NCBI GenBank assembly: GCA_903898785.1
Contig: CAIUGU010000258.1
Span: 1 to 36,632, forward strand
Length of the DNA stretch: 36,632 bases
Direction: 5' to 3'
From: an uncultured Pseudomonadota bacterium
Lineage (GTDB): Bacteria; Pseudomonadota; Gammaproteobacteria; Steroidobacterales; Steroidobacteraceae
The notes below the pieces were generated by a model that saw only the letters and a program-made list of their open reading frames with translations, ran no database searches and had not been told where the DNA came from. The position numbers and the translations under genes are program-made. Shown here piece after piece: positions 26,960 through 35,731 of the stretch. How positions within the stretch are numbered: position 1 is the stretch's first letter; every line of letters begins with the position of its first letter.

Positions 26960-27849
26960 TGCGGCGCCCTCCCGGAAGCGGCGGCAGGCAGTTGGCCCAG
27001 GCGTTGCCTGAGGTCATTGAAGGCCAGCGACATCTTCGCCCACAGCGGACCCGGACGGCCTGTACCGACCGGCACGCCGTCGAGCAGCGTCACCGGCAGC
27101 ACGTCTCGGGTGGCCGCCGCGATCCAGATTTCCTGTGCGCGCCGCAGTTCCGCGACCGTGATCGGCGCGATCTGGCAATCGAACGAGTCTCTCGCGAGTT
27201 CGAGCGCGACGTCACGGGTGGTGCCGGGCAGCAGCTGGTGACTGTTGGGTGGCGTCTTCAGAACGCCATCGATCACGGCAAACACCGACGTCGATGCGCC
27301 TTCGAGTACCTTGCCGTCGCGCACGATGATGGCTTCGTTCGCGCCTGCGTCTTCGGCGCTCTGCTTGATAAGTACGTTGGCGAGCAGCGCGATCGACTTG
27401 ATGTCGCAGCGACCCCAGCGGAAGTCGTCCACGGTGATCGCCTTGAGGCCCTGTTCCCGGATCGCGTCCGTGAGCACGGGCAGGGGCGAGGCCATGCCGA
27501 AGACCGTCGGCGTGACCTGTGCCGGGAACGCATGGTTGCGGCCGTACTCCATGCCGCGCGTCACCTGGATGTACACGTACATGTCGCCGCCGCCGTTGCG
27601 CGCCACGAGTTCGTCGAGCAGCGCATGCCACTCGGCGTGCGTATGCGGCGACGGCAGCCGGATTTCGCCCAGGCTGCGGTCCAGCCGGTCGAAATGCTCC
27701 TTGAACCGGAACGGGCGGCCCGAAAACACGGGCAGCACTTCATAGACGCCGTCCGCGAACAGGAAGCCGCGATCGAGCGGCGAGATGCGCGCGTCGGCCA
27801 GCGGCTCGAACGAGCCGTTCAGGTAACAGATGGGTAGCGGGGCGGCCAT
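26956..27849 (-). CDS. dat: Class IV PLP aminotransferase, probable D-alanine (D-amino acid) aminotransferase
   Basis: A 297-residue fold-type IV transaminase. The PLP lysine is Lys151 in RWGRCDIKSIALLANVL, the form typical of D-amino-acid aminotransferases rather than IlvE or PabC. N-terminal DRGFLFADGVYEVLP and C-terminal LLPGTTRD are also present. The enzyme would interconvert D-alanine and D-glutamate with their keto acids, fitting its place after dacA, whose carboxypeptidase releases D-alanine. Family members overlap in specificity, so 4-amino-4-deoxychorismate lyase or branched-chain activity cannot be ruled out. It overlaps ybeD by four bases. Confidence 0.88.
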   Translation of the reverse strand: MAAPLPICYLNGSFEPLADARISPLDRGFLFADGVYEVLPVFSGRPFRFKEHFDRLDRSLGEIRLPSPHTHAEWHALLDELVARNGGGDMYVYIQVTRGMEYGRNHAFPAQVTPTVFGMASPLPVLTDAIREQGLKAITVDDFRWGRCDIKSIALLANVLIKQSAEDAGANEAIIVRDGKVLEGASTSVFAVIDGVLKTPPNSHQLLPGTTRDVALELARDSFDCQIAPITVAELRRAQEIWIAAATRDVLPVTLLDGVPVGTGRPGPLWAKMSLAFNDLRQRLGQLPAAASGRAPQ

Positions 27850-27910
27850 GAGAGGCTATCTGCGTCCTGTCAGGGGCTTCTCAAGTGGCCATCGCGCGCC
27901 GCCGGGCCGC

Positions 27911-29149
27911 TTACTCGACCCACATCCGCGCGCTGTCGGCGAGGCGGCCGAAGAAGCCGGCTTCCGCGACATCGGCGGTCGGGAACAGGGGCCAGCTGCC
28001 GAGTTCCTTGCCGTCGAGCGTCAGGCGGAGGCGGCCCACTTCGCGGTCGCGGGCCAGCGGTGCGACGAGCGACGGCGGCACCTCGATCGTGGTCTTGATG
28101 TTGGCGATCTGGCCGCGCGGCACGGTCAGCATCACGTCGCTGGCGGGTGCGACCTGCACCGACCTGGCTTCGCCCTTCCAGACTTTCGCGGTCAGCAACG
28201 CGTCACCCGCCGTGTTGAAGCGGTGCGACTCGAAGAAGCCGAAGCCGTAGTTGAGCAGCGCGGCGCTGCCGTCCTCGCGGGCCCTGATCGACGGCGAGCC
28301 CATGATCACGGCGACCACGCGCATGCCGTTGCGCTGCGCGGATGTCACGAGGCAGTAGCCCGCCGCTTCCGTGTGGCCCGTCTTCAGGCCGTCTACCGTC
28401 GGGTCGCGCGCGAGCAGGCCGTTGCGGTTGTGCTGCTTGATGCCGTTGTAGGTGAACTCGCGCTCCGAGAAGTAGTGGTAATACTGCGGGAAGTCCCGTA
28501 CCAGCGCCTGCGCGAGCAGGCTCATGTCCTTCGGTGTCGTGTACTCGTTGGGTGACGGCAGGCCCGTGGCGTTCTCGTAGTTCGTGCTGGTCATGCCGAG
28601 GCGCTTGGCATACTCGTTCATCAGTTGCGCGAAGGCCTCCTCGGTACCGGCGACGCGTTCGGCCAGCGCGATGCTGGCGTCGTTGCCGGATTGGATGATC
28701 ATCCCCTTGAGCAGGATCTCGACCGGGACCTGCGAGCCGATCGGCATGAAGCTCGTGGAGCCATCGGTGCCGGCGCCGCCCACGCGCCAGGCGTGTTCCG
28801 ACACGAGCGCCATGTCGTCGAGCTTCAGCTTGCCGACACGCAGCGCGTCGAATACGGCGTACGCCGTCATCAGCTTCGTGAGGCTCGCCGGCTCCATGCG
28901 TTCGTTCTCGTTGGTGGCCGCGAGGACCTGGCCGCTCGCGAAGTCCATCAGCACGAAGCCGCGACCGTCGACTCGCGGCGGCGGCGGAACGGGGACCGTC
29001 GGCGGGGCCGGCATGCTGGGCTGCGTGGTGGTTGCCGAGGCCGCTGCAGGAGGAGCGGCGGGCGCTGCGTCGGGACCTGCGAGTTCCTCCTTGCCGCAGG
29101 CGGCGAGCACGAGTGACAGGCTGGTCAGCAGGACGAAGCGATGCATCAT
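27911..29149 (-). CDS. dacA: D-alanyl-D-alanine carboxypeptidase (PBP5/6 type) with lipobox
   Basis: A 412-residue low-molecular-weight penicillin-binding protein that trims the terminal D-alanine from wall pentapeptides. Motifs are SLTK (89-92), SGN (154-156) and KTG (256-258); a PBP5 C-terminal domain and a terminal amphipathic helix (FGRLADSARMWVE) follow. Unusually, the signal peptide ends LVLAAC (Cys18), a lipobox, followed by about 40 residues rich in alanine and proline before the catalytic domain; E. coli PBP5 has neither. Start ATG 29149 has AAGAGG nine bases upstream; the open frame extends further upstream (to 29308) without signal character. A 155-nt gap separates it from rlpA, with a possible TAGAAT -10 at 29222-29217. 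Confidence 0.94.
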   Translation of the reverse strand: MMHRFVLLTSLSLVLAACGKEELAGPDAAPAAPPAAASATTTQPSMPAPPTVPVPPPPRVDGRGFVLMDFASGQVLAATNENERMEPASLTKLMTAYAVFDALRVGKLKLDDMALVSEHAWRVGGAGTDGSTSFMPIGSQVPVEILLKGMIIQSGNDASIALAERVAGTEEAFAQLMNEYAKRLGMTSTNYENATGLPSPNEYTTPKDMSLLAQALVRDFPQYYHYFSEREFTYNGIKQHNRNGLLARDPTVDGLKTGHTEAAGYCLVTSAQRNGMRVVAVIMGSPSIRAREDGSAALLNYGFGFFESHRFNTAGDALLTAKVWKGEARSVQVAPASDVMLTVPRGQIANIKTTIEVPPSLVAPLARDREVGRLRLTLDGKELGSWPLFPTADVAEAGFFGRLADSARMWVE

Positions 29150-29304
29150 CTGGGGAAACCTCTTGTTCACGCTCGCATGGCCGGGCCCACAAGGTGCGAG
29201 GGCGGGATGGGCCGGAATTCTACCGTTGCGAAGCCGGCAAATGTAGGCTTTGCAGCGCCGGGATACGCTGCTGTGGACCGCGCGGATGTCCGTCGGGTTC
29301 CGTG

Positions 29305-30099
29305 TCACTCCGCAGCCAGGCGCGCGTCGTCGATCCCGAGCCTCTTCAACTGGGCCACGGCACGGTCGAACTCATCGACACCCGGTACCGGCCCGATGCG
29401 CACGCGATACAACGCGCGTCCGTTCACGGCGTCCTGTCGCACGGATGCCGTGTCGTAGCCCTCCGCCTTGAGGCGCGCGACGAGGCGGGCCGCATTTGCT
29501 TCCTCGCCGAAGGCACCGGCCTGGACGTACAGTCGCGCGGCGGCCGCAGGGCCGGCGGGTCGGTTGTCGCCCGCTTGCGTCAGTGACTGCACTTCGACGA
29601 GTGCGGTGCCGTCCTTCAGCATGTCCAGCTTGGCGGCCGCGGTGTAGGACATGTCGATGATGCGTCCGTCCTTGAACGGGCCGCGGTCGTTCACTCGCAC
29701 GACCACCGAGCGGCCGTTGCGCAGGTTCGTGACGCGCACGAAGGCAGGCAGCGGCAGCGTCTTGTGTGCGGCCGTCATGCCGTACATGTCGTAGGGTTCG
29801 CCGTTGGATGTCTTCTCGGCATGGAAGCCCGGCCCGTACCAGGACGCGACGCCACGCTCCAGGTAACCCTCCGCCGTCCCGAGGACGAAGTACCGCTTGC
29901 CGAGGACGTCGTAGAAGGCGGGGTTGCCGAGCGCCGAGCGCGGTTCGGCACGCGGGATGGCGTCGGGCACCGCGGCGACATCGGGCGGGGGCCTCGATGG
30001 CGGTGCGGGCTGCGGTCGCTGCGGAGCCCCGACGCAGCCGGCGACGATCAGCGCGACCAAGCCCGTTGCAGTGCTGCGAAGCGGGCGGCTACCGGGCAT
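29305..30099 (-). CDS. rlpA: RlpA-type septal / rare lipoprotein A
   Basis: A 264-residue outer-membrane lipoprotein with a lytic-transglycosylase-type fold. The signal peptide ends VAGC (Cys22). A proline-rich linker leads to the double-psi beta-barrel (about 85-170) with GVASWYGPGFHAEKTSNGE, the key HKTLP segment and VRVNDRGPFKDGRIIDMS. A C-terminal SPOR domain (about 190-264, AARLYVQAGAFGEEANAARL) binds denuded glycan at the septum. In Pseudomonas RlpA cleaves denuded glycan strands; the conserved residues suggest the same. ATG 30099 lies inside the last codons of mltB, an 11-nt overlap. Confidence 0.94.
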   Translation of the reverse strand: MPGSRPLRSTATGLVALIVAGCVGAPQRPQPAPPSRPPPDVAAVPDAIPRAEPRSALGNPAFYDVLGKRYFVLGTAEGYLERGVASWYGPGFHAEKTSNGEPYDMYGMTAAHKTLPLPAFVRVTNLRNGRSVVVRVNDRGPFKDGRIIDMSYTAAAKLDMLKDGTALVEVQSLTQAGDNRPAGPAAAARLYVQAGAFGEEANAARLVARLKAEGYDTASVRQDAVNGRALYRVRIGPVPGVDEFDRAVAQLKRLGIDDARLAAE

Positions 30100-31072
30100 C
30101 TGTGACCTGGCTGGCAATGGCCTGGCCCAGGTCGTAGACCGCCATGGCATACATCGGGCTGCGGTTGTAACGGGTGATGACGTAGAAGTTGTTGAAGCCG
30201 ACACGATACTCGGGGCCGTCGCGTCCCTGGCCGACGACGAGCAGCGCGGGCGTCGCGGGCGGCAAGTCGATCGCGAATGTCACGCCCTTGTCCCTGAGGG
30301 ACTGGATGGTCTCGTTCAGCTCGATGCCCAGCGTGAACCGCGACAGGTCGGGATCGGCGAGGGTCGCGGGCACCGACACGGGTTCGCCGGTGCGCCAGCC
30401 GTGGTCCTTGAAGTAGTTCGCGAGGCTGCCGATCACGTCGTCCCAGCTCGACCACAGGTCGCGCTGCCCGTCGGCGTCGGCATCGACCGCCCACTTGCGG
30501 TAGCTCGTCGGCATGAACTGCGGCGCTCCCATGGCGCCGGCATAGGAGCCGATGGCCTTGAGCGGATCGACTGCCTCCTCGCGGATCAGCAGCAGGAACT
30601 GCTCGAGTTCGCCGCGGAAGAAGGGGCTGCGCGGCGGATAGTCGAAGGCCAGCGTCGACAGCGCATCGATGACGCGGTAGCGGCCGGTGATCTCGCCGAA
30701 CGAGGTCTCGACGCCGAGGATGCCGACGACCATCTGGGCAGGCAGTCCCGTGGCGGTGACCGCGGCGAGGCGCTCGTCATGCTGCTTCCAGAACGCGAGG
30801 CCCTTCTGGATGCGCTGCGGCGTCAGGAAGCGCTCGCGGTACTCGAACCACGGAATGGTGCGCTCGGCGGGACGGCTGATCGCATCGAGGATCGCCTGCT
30901 TGCTTTCGACACCGTTGAAGAGGCGGTTGAGCTCCGCCCGGTCCATGCCGTGCTTGGCGGTCATCTCGTCGATGAACGCGCGCACGTCCGGCCGCGCCGT
31001 GTCGAGCGCAAGGAGCGGCGGGGCGAACAGGCTGGCAGCGATGAGGCAGGCGAGGCGGTGGATGGCGGTCAT
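30089..31072 (-). CDS. mltB: Lytic murein transglycosylase B
   Basis: A 327-residue GH103-family lytic transglycosylase that cuts MurNAc-GlcNAc bonds to give 1,6-anhydro ends, feeding the recycling route that includes AmgK-MurU. The catalytic glutamate is Glu122 in ILGVETSFGEITG; YAGAMGAPQFMPTSY and the EF-hand-like DADADGQRDLW follow. The N-terminus is a Sec signal (LACLIAASLFAPPLLA) without a usable lipobox, so the protein is probably soluble in the periplasm, unlike E. coli MltB. The ATG overlaps the rodA stop (ATGA). Confidence 0.94.
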   Translation of the reverse strand: MTAIHRLACLIAASLFAPPLLALDTARPDVRAFIDEMTAKHGMDRAELNRLFNGVESKQAILDAISRPAERTIPWFEYRERFLTPQRIQKGLAFWKQHDERLAAVTATGLPAQMVVGILGVETSFGEITGRYRVIDALSTLAFDYPPRSPFFRGELEQFLLLIREEAVDPLKAIGSYAGAMGAPQFMPTSYRKWAVDADADGQRDLWSSWDDVIGSLANYFKDHGWRTGEPVSVPATLADPDLSRFTLGIELNETIQSLRDKGVTFAIDLPPATPALLVVGQGRDGPEYRVGFNNFYVITRYNRSPMYAMAVYDLGQAIASQVTDAR

Positions 31073-32208
31073 AGCTCACGGCTGCGCAGGGATCTGCGCG
31101 TATGGACAGCCATGAGAATACCGAATCCCGCCATGAGGGTCACCATCGACGTGCCGCCGTAACTCACGAGCGGCAACGGCACGCCGACGACGGGCAGCAG
31201 GCCCGTGACCATGCCGGTGTTCACGAACACGTAAACGAAGAAAGTCGCGCTCAGGCTGCCGGCCACGAGGCGTGCAAACGTGTCCTGCGCGGTGGCCGCC
31301 ATGTAGAGCCCGCGGGCGATGACGAACAGGTACAGCAGCAGCAGCGTCGTGAGCCCGATCAGGCCCCATTCCTCGCCGATCACGGCGAAGATGAAGTCGG
31401 TGGAGCGCTCGGGCAGGAACTCGAGCTGCGCCTGGCTGCCGTTCATGTAGCCCTTGCCGAAGACGCCGCCCGAGCCGATGGCGATCTGCGACTGGATGAT
31501 GTGGTAGCCCGAGCCGAGAGGGTCGCTTTGCGGGTTCAGGAACGTCAGCACGCGTTGACGCTGGTAGTCGTGCATGAAGAAGTTCCACAGCACGGGGACG
31601 CTGCCGAGGACCAGCGCGCCGATCCCGAAGATGTAGCGGAACTGCAGGCCGGCCAGCAGGATCACGAGCGCACCCGAGACGGCGACCAGCATGGCCGTGC
31701 CCAGGTCGGGCTGTTCCATGATGATGATGGTCGGCACGATGATCGCCACGCCGAGCACCACCAGCGACAGGAACGACGGCGGCAGGGGCCGTTCATGCAG
31801 GTACCACGCGCAGAACAGCGGCATGGCGATCTTCATGATTTCCGCCGGCTGGAACCGCACGAAGCCGAGGTCCAGCCAGCGCTGCGCGCCCTTGCCGATG
31901 TCGCCGACGCCCATGACGATCAGCAGCAGCACCAGGCCCGTGCCGTACAGCCACGGCGCGATCATGCGCAGGAAGCGCGGCGGCACCTGGGCGAAGACGA
32001 TCAGCGCGGTGATCGCGAGGGCTACGCGCCCGCCCTGGCGCAGGAACATGCCGAGGTCTTCGCCGGCCGCGCTGTAGATGATGCCCAGCCCGGTGGCGCA
32101 GATCGCGAGCAGCCCCGCAAACAGCGGGCCGTCCAGGTGCAGTGCCGACAGCAGCCGGGCCGTCAGGGTAAACGTGCGCTGGGTGGAGCTGTCGAAGTTG
32201 GCGGACAT
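31069..32208 (-). CDS. rodA: Rod-shape peptidoglycan glycosyltransferase RodA
   Basis: A 379-residue SEDS-family membrane protein that polymerises lipid II for side-wall growth together with PBP2. About ten membrane helices are visible. Conserved pieces are RFQPAEIMKIAMPLFCAWYL, the loop ending QSQIAIGSGGVFGKGYMNGSQ, FLPERSTDFIFAVIGEEWG with the catalytic-region acid, and GVPLPLVSYGGTSM near the C-terminus. It is 18 nt after mrdA, its partner, and overlaps mltB by four bases. The presence of mreBCD and mrdA in the same series distinguishes it from FtsW. Also called mrdB. Confidence 0.97.
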   Translation of the reverse strand: MSANFDSSTQRTFTLTARLLSALHLDGPLFAGLLAICATGLGIIYSAAGEDLGMFLRQGGRVALAITALIVFAQVPPRFLRMIAPWLYGTGLVLLLIVMGVGDIGKGAQRWLDLGFVRFQPAEIMKIAMPLFCAWYLHERPLPPSFLSLVVLGVAIIVPTIIIMEQPDLGTAMLVAVSGALVILLAGLQFRYIFGIGALVLGSVPVLWNFFMHDYQRQRVLTFLNPQSDPLGSGYHIIQSQIAIGSGGVFGKGYMNGSQAQLEFLPERSTDFIFAVIGEEWGLIGLTTLLLLYLFVIARGLYMAATAQDTFARLVAGSLSATFFVYVFVNTGMVTGLLPVVGVPLPLVSYGGTSMVTLMAGFGILMAVHTRRSLRSREL

Positions 32209-32226
32209 GGGGGAGGGTTCCTGCGC

Positions 32227-34179
32227 CTAGTCGCCGCGCGTGGTGGCCACGGGCGCCGGCTGGCGCTTGGCTTCCTGTGCAGCGAGTTCTTCGGGCGTCA
32301 GCAGGTACGCATCGAGGAGCTTGCGGGCGATGGGCGCGGCGAAGGCCGAGCCGCCGCCCGGCGCATTTTCGACGATGACGGCCACGACGATCTTCGGCAT
32401 CGGCACGTCGGCGGGTGCGAAGGCCACGAACAACGCATGGTCGCGCAACCGTTCGGCCAGTTCGCCTGCCTTGCGGATTCGTTCGTTGGATGCGACCGAG
32501 AAGACCTGCGCGGTGCCGCTCTTGCCGGCAATCAGGTAAGGCGCCCTGGCTGCGGCGCCGCGCGCCGTACCGTACGGCGCGTTGGCCACGTCGATCATGC
32601 CGCCGATGGCCACGTCCCAGCCGGCCGGGTCTGCGATCTGCGCCGGGGGCAGCGAGGTCGGCGGCAGTTCGCGCACCTGGCCCGTCAGGGAGTCGCGAAT
32701 GCCCTTGACGAGCCGTGGCTGGAACCGTTGCCCTCGCGAGGCGATCGTCGAGATCGCGTGCGCCAGTTGCAGCGGGGTCGTCAGCATCTGTCCCTGGCCG
32801 ATGCCGACGCTGATGGTGTCGCCCGGGAACCAGATCTGCTGTTCCTTCTGGCGGTACGCGCGCTTCTTCCATTCCGTGGACGGGACGATGCCGCTGCGTT
32901 CGCCGTCGATGTCGATGCCGGTCGGGCTGCCCAAGCCGAACCTCGACACGAACGTGGCCATGCGATCGATGCCCATGAGCCTCGCGATATCGAAGAAGTA
33001 GACGTCGCAGGACGTGGCGATGGCCTTGCGCATGTCCACCGTGCCGTGGCCCTCCGGCTTCCAGTCGCGGCGCACGCGCCCGTAGCCCGGCGACGACCAG
33101 CGTCCGGGGCAGAATTCGGTGTGCTGTGGCGTCACGACGCCGTATTCGAGCGCCGCCAGCGCGAACAGCGGCTTGACCGTCGATCCGGGCGGGTAGGTGC
33201 CGCGCAACGCGCGATTCAGCAGCGGCCGGTCGACGTCGGTGACCAGCGCGTTGTATTCGCCCACGGCGAGGCCGCGGGTGAAGACGTTGGGATCGAACGC
33301 GGGCGTACTCGCGAGGGCCAGCACGTCGCCATTCGACGGGTCGAGGGCCACCACCGCGCCGCGGTGCGTGCCGAGCGCCGCTTCCGCGACTTTCTGCAGT
33401 TTCGTGTCGAGCGTCAGCAGCAGGTCGTTGCCGGCGGTCGGCTCCTTGCGGGCGAGTTCGGGCACCGTCAATCCCAGGCGATCCACGCGACGGCCCTGCG
33501 CATTGACGAGGATCTGCTGGAAGCCGGACTTGCCGTGCAGTTCGGCTTCGTAGGTGCCTTCTATGCCGAGCTTGCCGATCAGCGTCGTGCCGGCGTAGTC
33601 GGCCTCCTCGATCCTGGTCTTGTCCTCTTCGCTGATCGCGGCGACGTAGCCGAGCGCGTGCACGGCGCTGCCGCCCGCGGGGTAGAAGCGCGTGAGCCGC
33701 GGCTGGATCTCGACGCCGGGAAAGTCCTGCCGGCGTACGGCAAAGCGCGCAAGTTCTTCCTCCGTCAGCTGCAGCCGTACAGGGATGGCTTCGAAGCTGC
33801 GCCGCGCGCGGATCACGCGGTGCAGGCGGGCGATGTCGTCGGGTTGCAGCAGGCCGATGTCGACGAGCCCCTGTAGCGTCCTGTCGACGTCCGGCACCTG
33901 TTCCCGGATCAGTTCCAGCTGGTAGGTCGGCTGGTTCGTCGCGAGCGCCACGCCGTTGCGGTCGAGGATCAGGCCGCGGTTGGGAGGGATCGGCTCGATG
34001 CGGATGCGGTTGCCCTGCGACAGGTCGGCGAAGTAGTCGTAGCGCATCACCTGCAGGTAGGTGAGGCGGCCGATCAGCACGGCGAAGCACACGGCGACGA
34101 CGACGCCCGCGATCACCGTGCGCCGCGCAAACACCCGGGATTCGGCGTGCTGGTCCTTGATGCGGCGCGTGCGATTCAT
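32227..34179 (-). CDS. mrdA: Penicillin-binding protein 2, elongasome transpeptidase
   Basis: A 650-residue class B PBP that cross-links new wall during elongation. It has one N-terminal membrane helix (about 20-38), a pedestal domain with NRIRIEPIPPNRGLILDRNG, and a transpeptidase domain with the active serine in STVK (333-336), SCD (390-392) and KSGT (553-556). Lengths and motifs match PBP2 rather than FtsI. I chose ATG 34179, which shares a base with the mreD stop (TGATG); the open frame upstream runs through mreD in another frame. Target of mecillinam in the family. Confidence 0.97.
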   Translation of the reverse strand: MNRTRRIKDQHAESRVFARRTVIAGVVVAVCFAVLIGRLTYLQVMRYDYFADLSQGNRIRIEPIPPNRGLILDRNGVALATNQPTYQLELIREQVPDVDRTLQGLVDIGLLQPDDIARLHRVIRARRSFEAIPVRLQLTEEELARFAVRRQDFPGVEIQPRLTRFYPAGGSAVHALGYVAAISEEDKTRIEEADYAGTTLIGKLGIEGTYEAELHGKSGFQQILVNAQGRRVDRLGLTVPELARKEPTAGNDLLLTLDTKLQKVAEAALGTHRGAVVALDPSNGDVLALASTPAFDPNVFTRGLAVGEYNALVTDVDRPLLNRALRGTYPPGSTVKPLFALAALEYGVVTPQHTEFCPGRWSSPGYGRVRRDWKPEGHGTVDMRKAIATSCDVYFFDIARLMGIDRMATFVSRFGLGSPTGIDIDGERSGIVPSTEWKKRAYRQKEQQIWFPGDTISVGIGQGQMLTTPLQLAHAISTIASRGQRFQPRLVKGIRDSLTGQVRELPPTSLPPAQIADPAGWDVAIGGMIDVANAPYGTARGAAARAPYLIAGKSGTAQVFSVASNERIRKAGELAERLRDHALFVAFAPADVPMPKIVVAVIVENAPGGGSAFAAPIARKLLDAYLLTPEELAAQEAKRQPAPVATTRGD

Positions 34180-34664
34180 CAGCGTGCGAACCGGCGGTTG
34201 ACGGTATCCATGACGGAAGTGATCAGCGGCCAGATGGCCGCGCCGACGAGCGCAGGAATCCAGCGATGCCAGGTCATGACGGCCTGGCCGGTCATGCCGT
34301 CGATCCAGAAGACGAGGAACTGGAAGATCAGCAGCATGAGCAGCACGACGAAGGCCTGCTGCCAGATCGGGAAGATGCGCATCCGCAGCTGCAGCCGGTG
34401 CGTGAGGAAGCCGATGAGCAGGAACGCAAAGGCGTGCTCGCCGAGCACCGTGCCGCTGACGACGTCGATCACCAGGCCGCATGTCCACGCGAACAGCAGG
34501 CCGGCGATTCGCGGCGATACCAGCGACCAATAGATGACGACGAGGAGCAGCCAGTCGGGTCTGACCCAGCTGATGGCCGTGGGGATCGGCACGATCGTGA
34601 GGACCAGCGCGACCAGCGCGGTGGCGAGCAAGCGTCCGAAGCCGCCGCGTGACTCGTGCATCAT
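34179..34664 (-). CDS. mreD: Rod-shape-determining membrane protein MreD
   Basis: A 161-residue inner-membrane protein with five or six hydrophobic helices, starting at LLATALVALVLTIVPI. It contains RPDWLLLVVIYWSL, typical of MreD, and GLVIDVVSGTVLGEHAF. It joins MreC to the MreB-RodA-PBP2 elongation complex. The ATG overlaps the mreC stop by four bases, and the stop is shared with the mrdA start. Confidence 0.95.
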   Translation of the reverse strand: MMHESRGGFGRLLATALVALVLTIVPIPTAISWVRPDWLLLVVIYWSLVSPRIAGLLFAWTCGLVIDVVSGTVLGEHAFAFLLIGFLTHRLQLRMRIFPIWQQAFVVLLMLLIFQFLVFWIDGMTGQAVMTWHRWIPALVGAAIWPLITSVMDTVNRRFAR

Positions 34665-35590
34665 GGCGCGGGCTTCGGCGCTGCAGCCGCAGTGGAAGGC
34701 GCTGTCGCGGACGCAGCATCGGTTGCCGGGGCGCTGTCGAGGCTCGGCACCGGCTCGGACCAGATCAGCAGCACCTCGCGATCGCGGTCCAGCCGGGCGA
34801 GCGGCTTGGCCTCGACGATCGCAAACGTTTCGGCGGCATCGCGTTCGACTTTCGTGATCTCGCCCACCGGGTAGCCCGCGGGGTAGATGCCACCGAGGCC
34901 GGAGGTCACCAGCAGGTCACCGACCTTGACGTCCGAATCCACGGTAAGAAACGGCAGCGTGAGCTTGGCGATCTCGCCCGTGCCCACGGCGATCGAGCGC
35001 AGGCCGTTGCGGTTCACCTGCACGGGCGTCGCATGTTCGGAGTCGGTGATCAGGATCACTGCCGCGGCGCCGAGGCCCGCGCGGTCCACCTGGCCGAACA
35101 CGCCGTCCGCTGCGAGCACGGCCTGTCCCTTGTAGACACCCGCATTCGCGCCCTTGTTGATGAGGACACGGTGGCGGAACGGATCGAGGTCGACGCGCAG
35201 GATCTCCGCGATCAGGGAGCGGTCGGCGATCCCCGCGGAGGCCGTGCGCAGGTCGCGCAGCTGCCGGTTTTCCTCGGTGAGGGATTCGAGCCGTTGCAGG
35301 CGCAGGTTGGCCACGCGGAGCTCGGCGGCGAGCTTGTCGTTTTCCTCCCGCAGGCGCGTGCGGTCCGCGAAGCTGGACCCCACCCAGTCCCACGCATTGA
35401 ACGGCACGTCGACCACGCGGAACACCGGGTACACGCCGCTCAACAGCCACTGGCGCAGCGAGTCGAGGTGACCCTGCCGGTGGTCGAGCACCATGATGCC
35501 GACGGAGATGAGGGCGAGGAAGAAGAACCGCGCGCCCAGGCTTGGGCCGCGGCCAATGATCGGACGGCTGTCGGAACTCAGCGTGGCCAC
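34661..35590 (-). CDS. mreC: Rod-shape-determining protein MreC
   Basis: A 309-residue bitopic protein that activates PBP2-RodA and links them to MreB. It has a membrane helix near residues 21-38 (ARFFFLALISVGIMVLDH), a coiled coil (about 75-115, with RLREENDKLAAELRVANLRL), and the twin beta-barrel periplasmic domain (GKLTLPFL-like segments, VGDLLVTSGLGGIYPAGYPVG). An alanine/proline-rich tail of about 25 residues is added at the C-terminus. The start is GTG at 35590, without a clear Shine-Dalgarno; no other early start fits. It is separated from mreB by 141 nt that hold an inverted repeat. Confidence 0.95.
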   Translation of the reverse strand: MATLSSDSRPIIGRGPSLGARFFFLALISVGIMVLDHRQGHLDSLRQWLLSGVYPVFRVVDVPFNAWDWVGSSFADRTRLREENDKLAAELRVANLRLQRLESLTEENRQLRDLRTASAGIADRSLIAEILRVDLDPFRHRVLINKGANAGVYKGQAVLAADGVFGQVDRAGLGAAAVILITDSEHATPVQVNRNGLRSIAVGTGEIAKLTLPFLTVDSDVKVGDLLVTSGLGGIYPAGYPVGEITKVERDAAETFAIVEAKPLARLDRDREVLLIWSEPVPSLDSAPATDAASATAPSTAAAAPKPAP

Positions 35591-35650
35591 GGCAGAAGCG
35601 GGCAGCGGTCAGCGGTTGGCGGGTAGGTGTGGAGGACCGGGACGGAAACG

Positions 35651-35694
35651 GGCGACATTCCTAGGTTCCGCAGCGAGAAATCAGGAATGTCCCC
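35651..35694. repeat. Inverted repeat in the mreB-mreC gap
   Basis: GACATTCCT (35654-35662) and AGGAATGTC (35683-35691) form a perfect 9-bp stem, extended by GG/CC (35651-35652 with 35693-35694) beyond one mismatch. The 20-nt loop contains GCAGCGAGAAATC. No T run follows. The sequence looks like a dispersed REP-type element; copy number is unknown here. Confidence 0.55.
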
Positions 35695-35731
35695 TTCGAG
35701 GATAAATCCCCAATTTCCGCATTCTTCGGCA

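Noticed and set aside
31102-33876. Very long plus-strand open frame (924 codons) opposite rodA and mrdA
   Set aside because: Its translation is His/Arg/Gln/Ala-rich with no family signature, and the opposite strand carries complete rodA and mrdA. It is a GC-rich antisense artefact.
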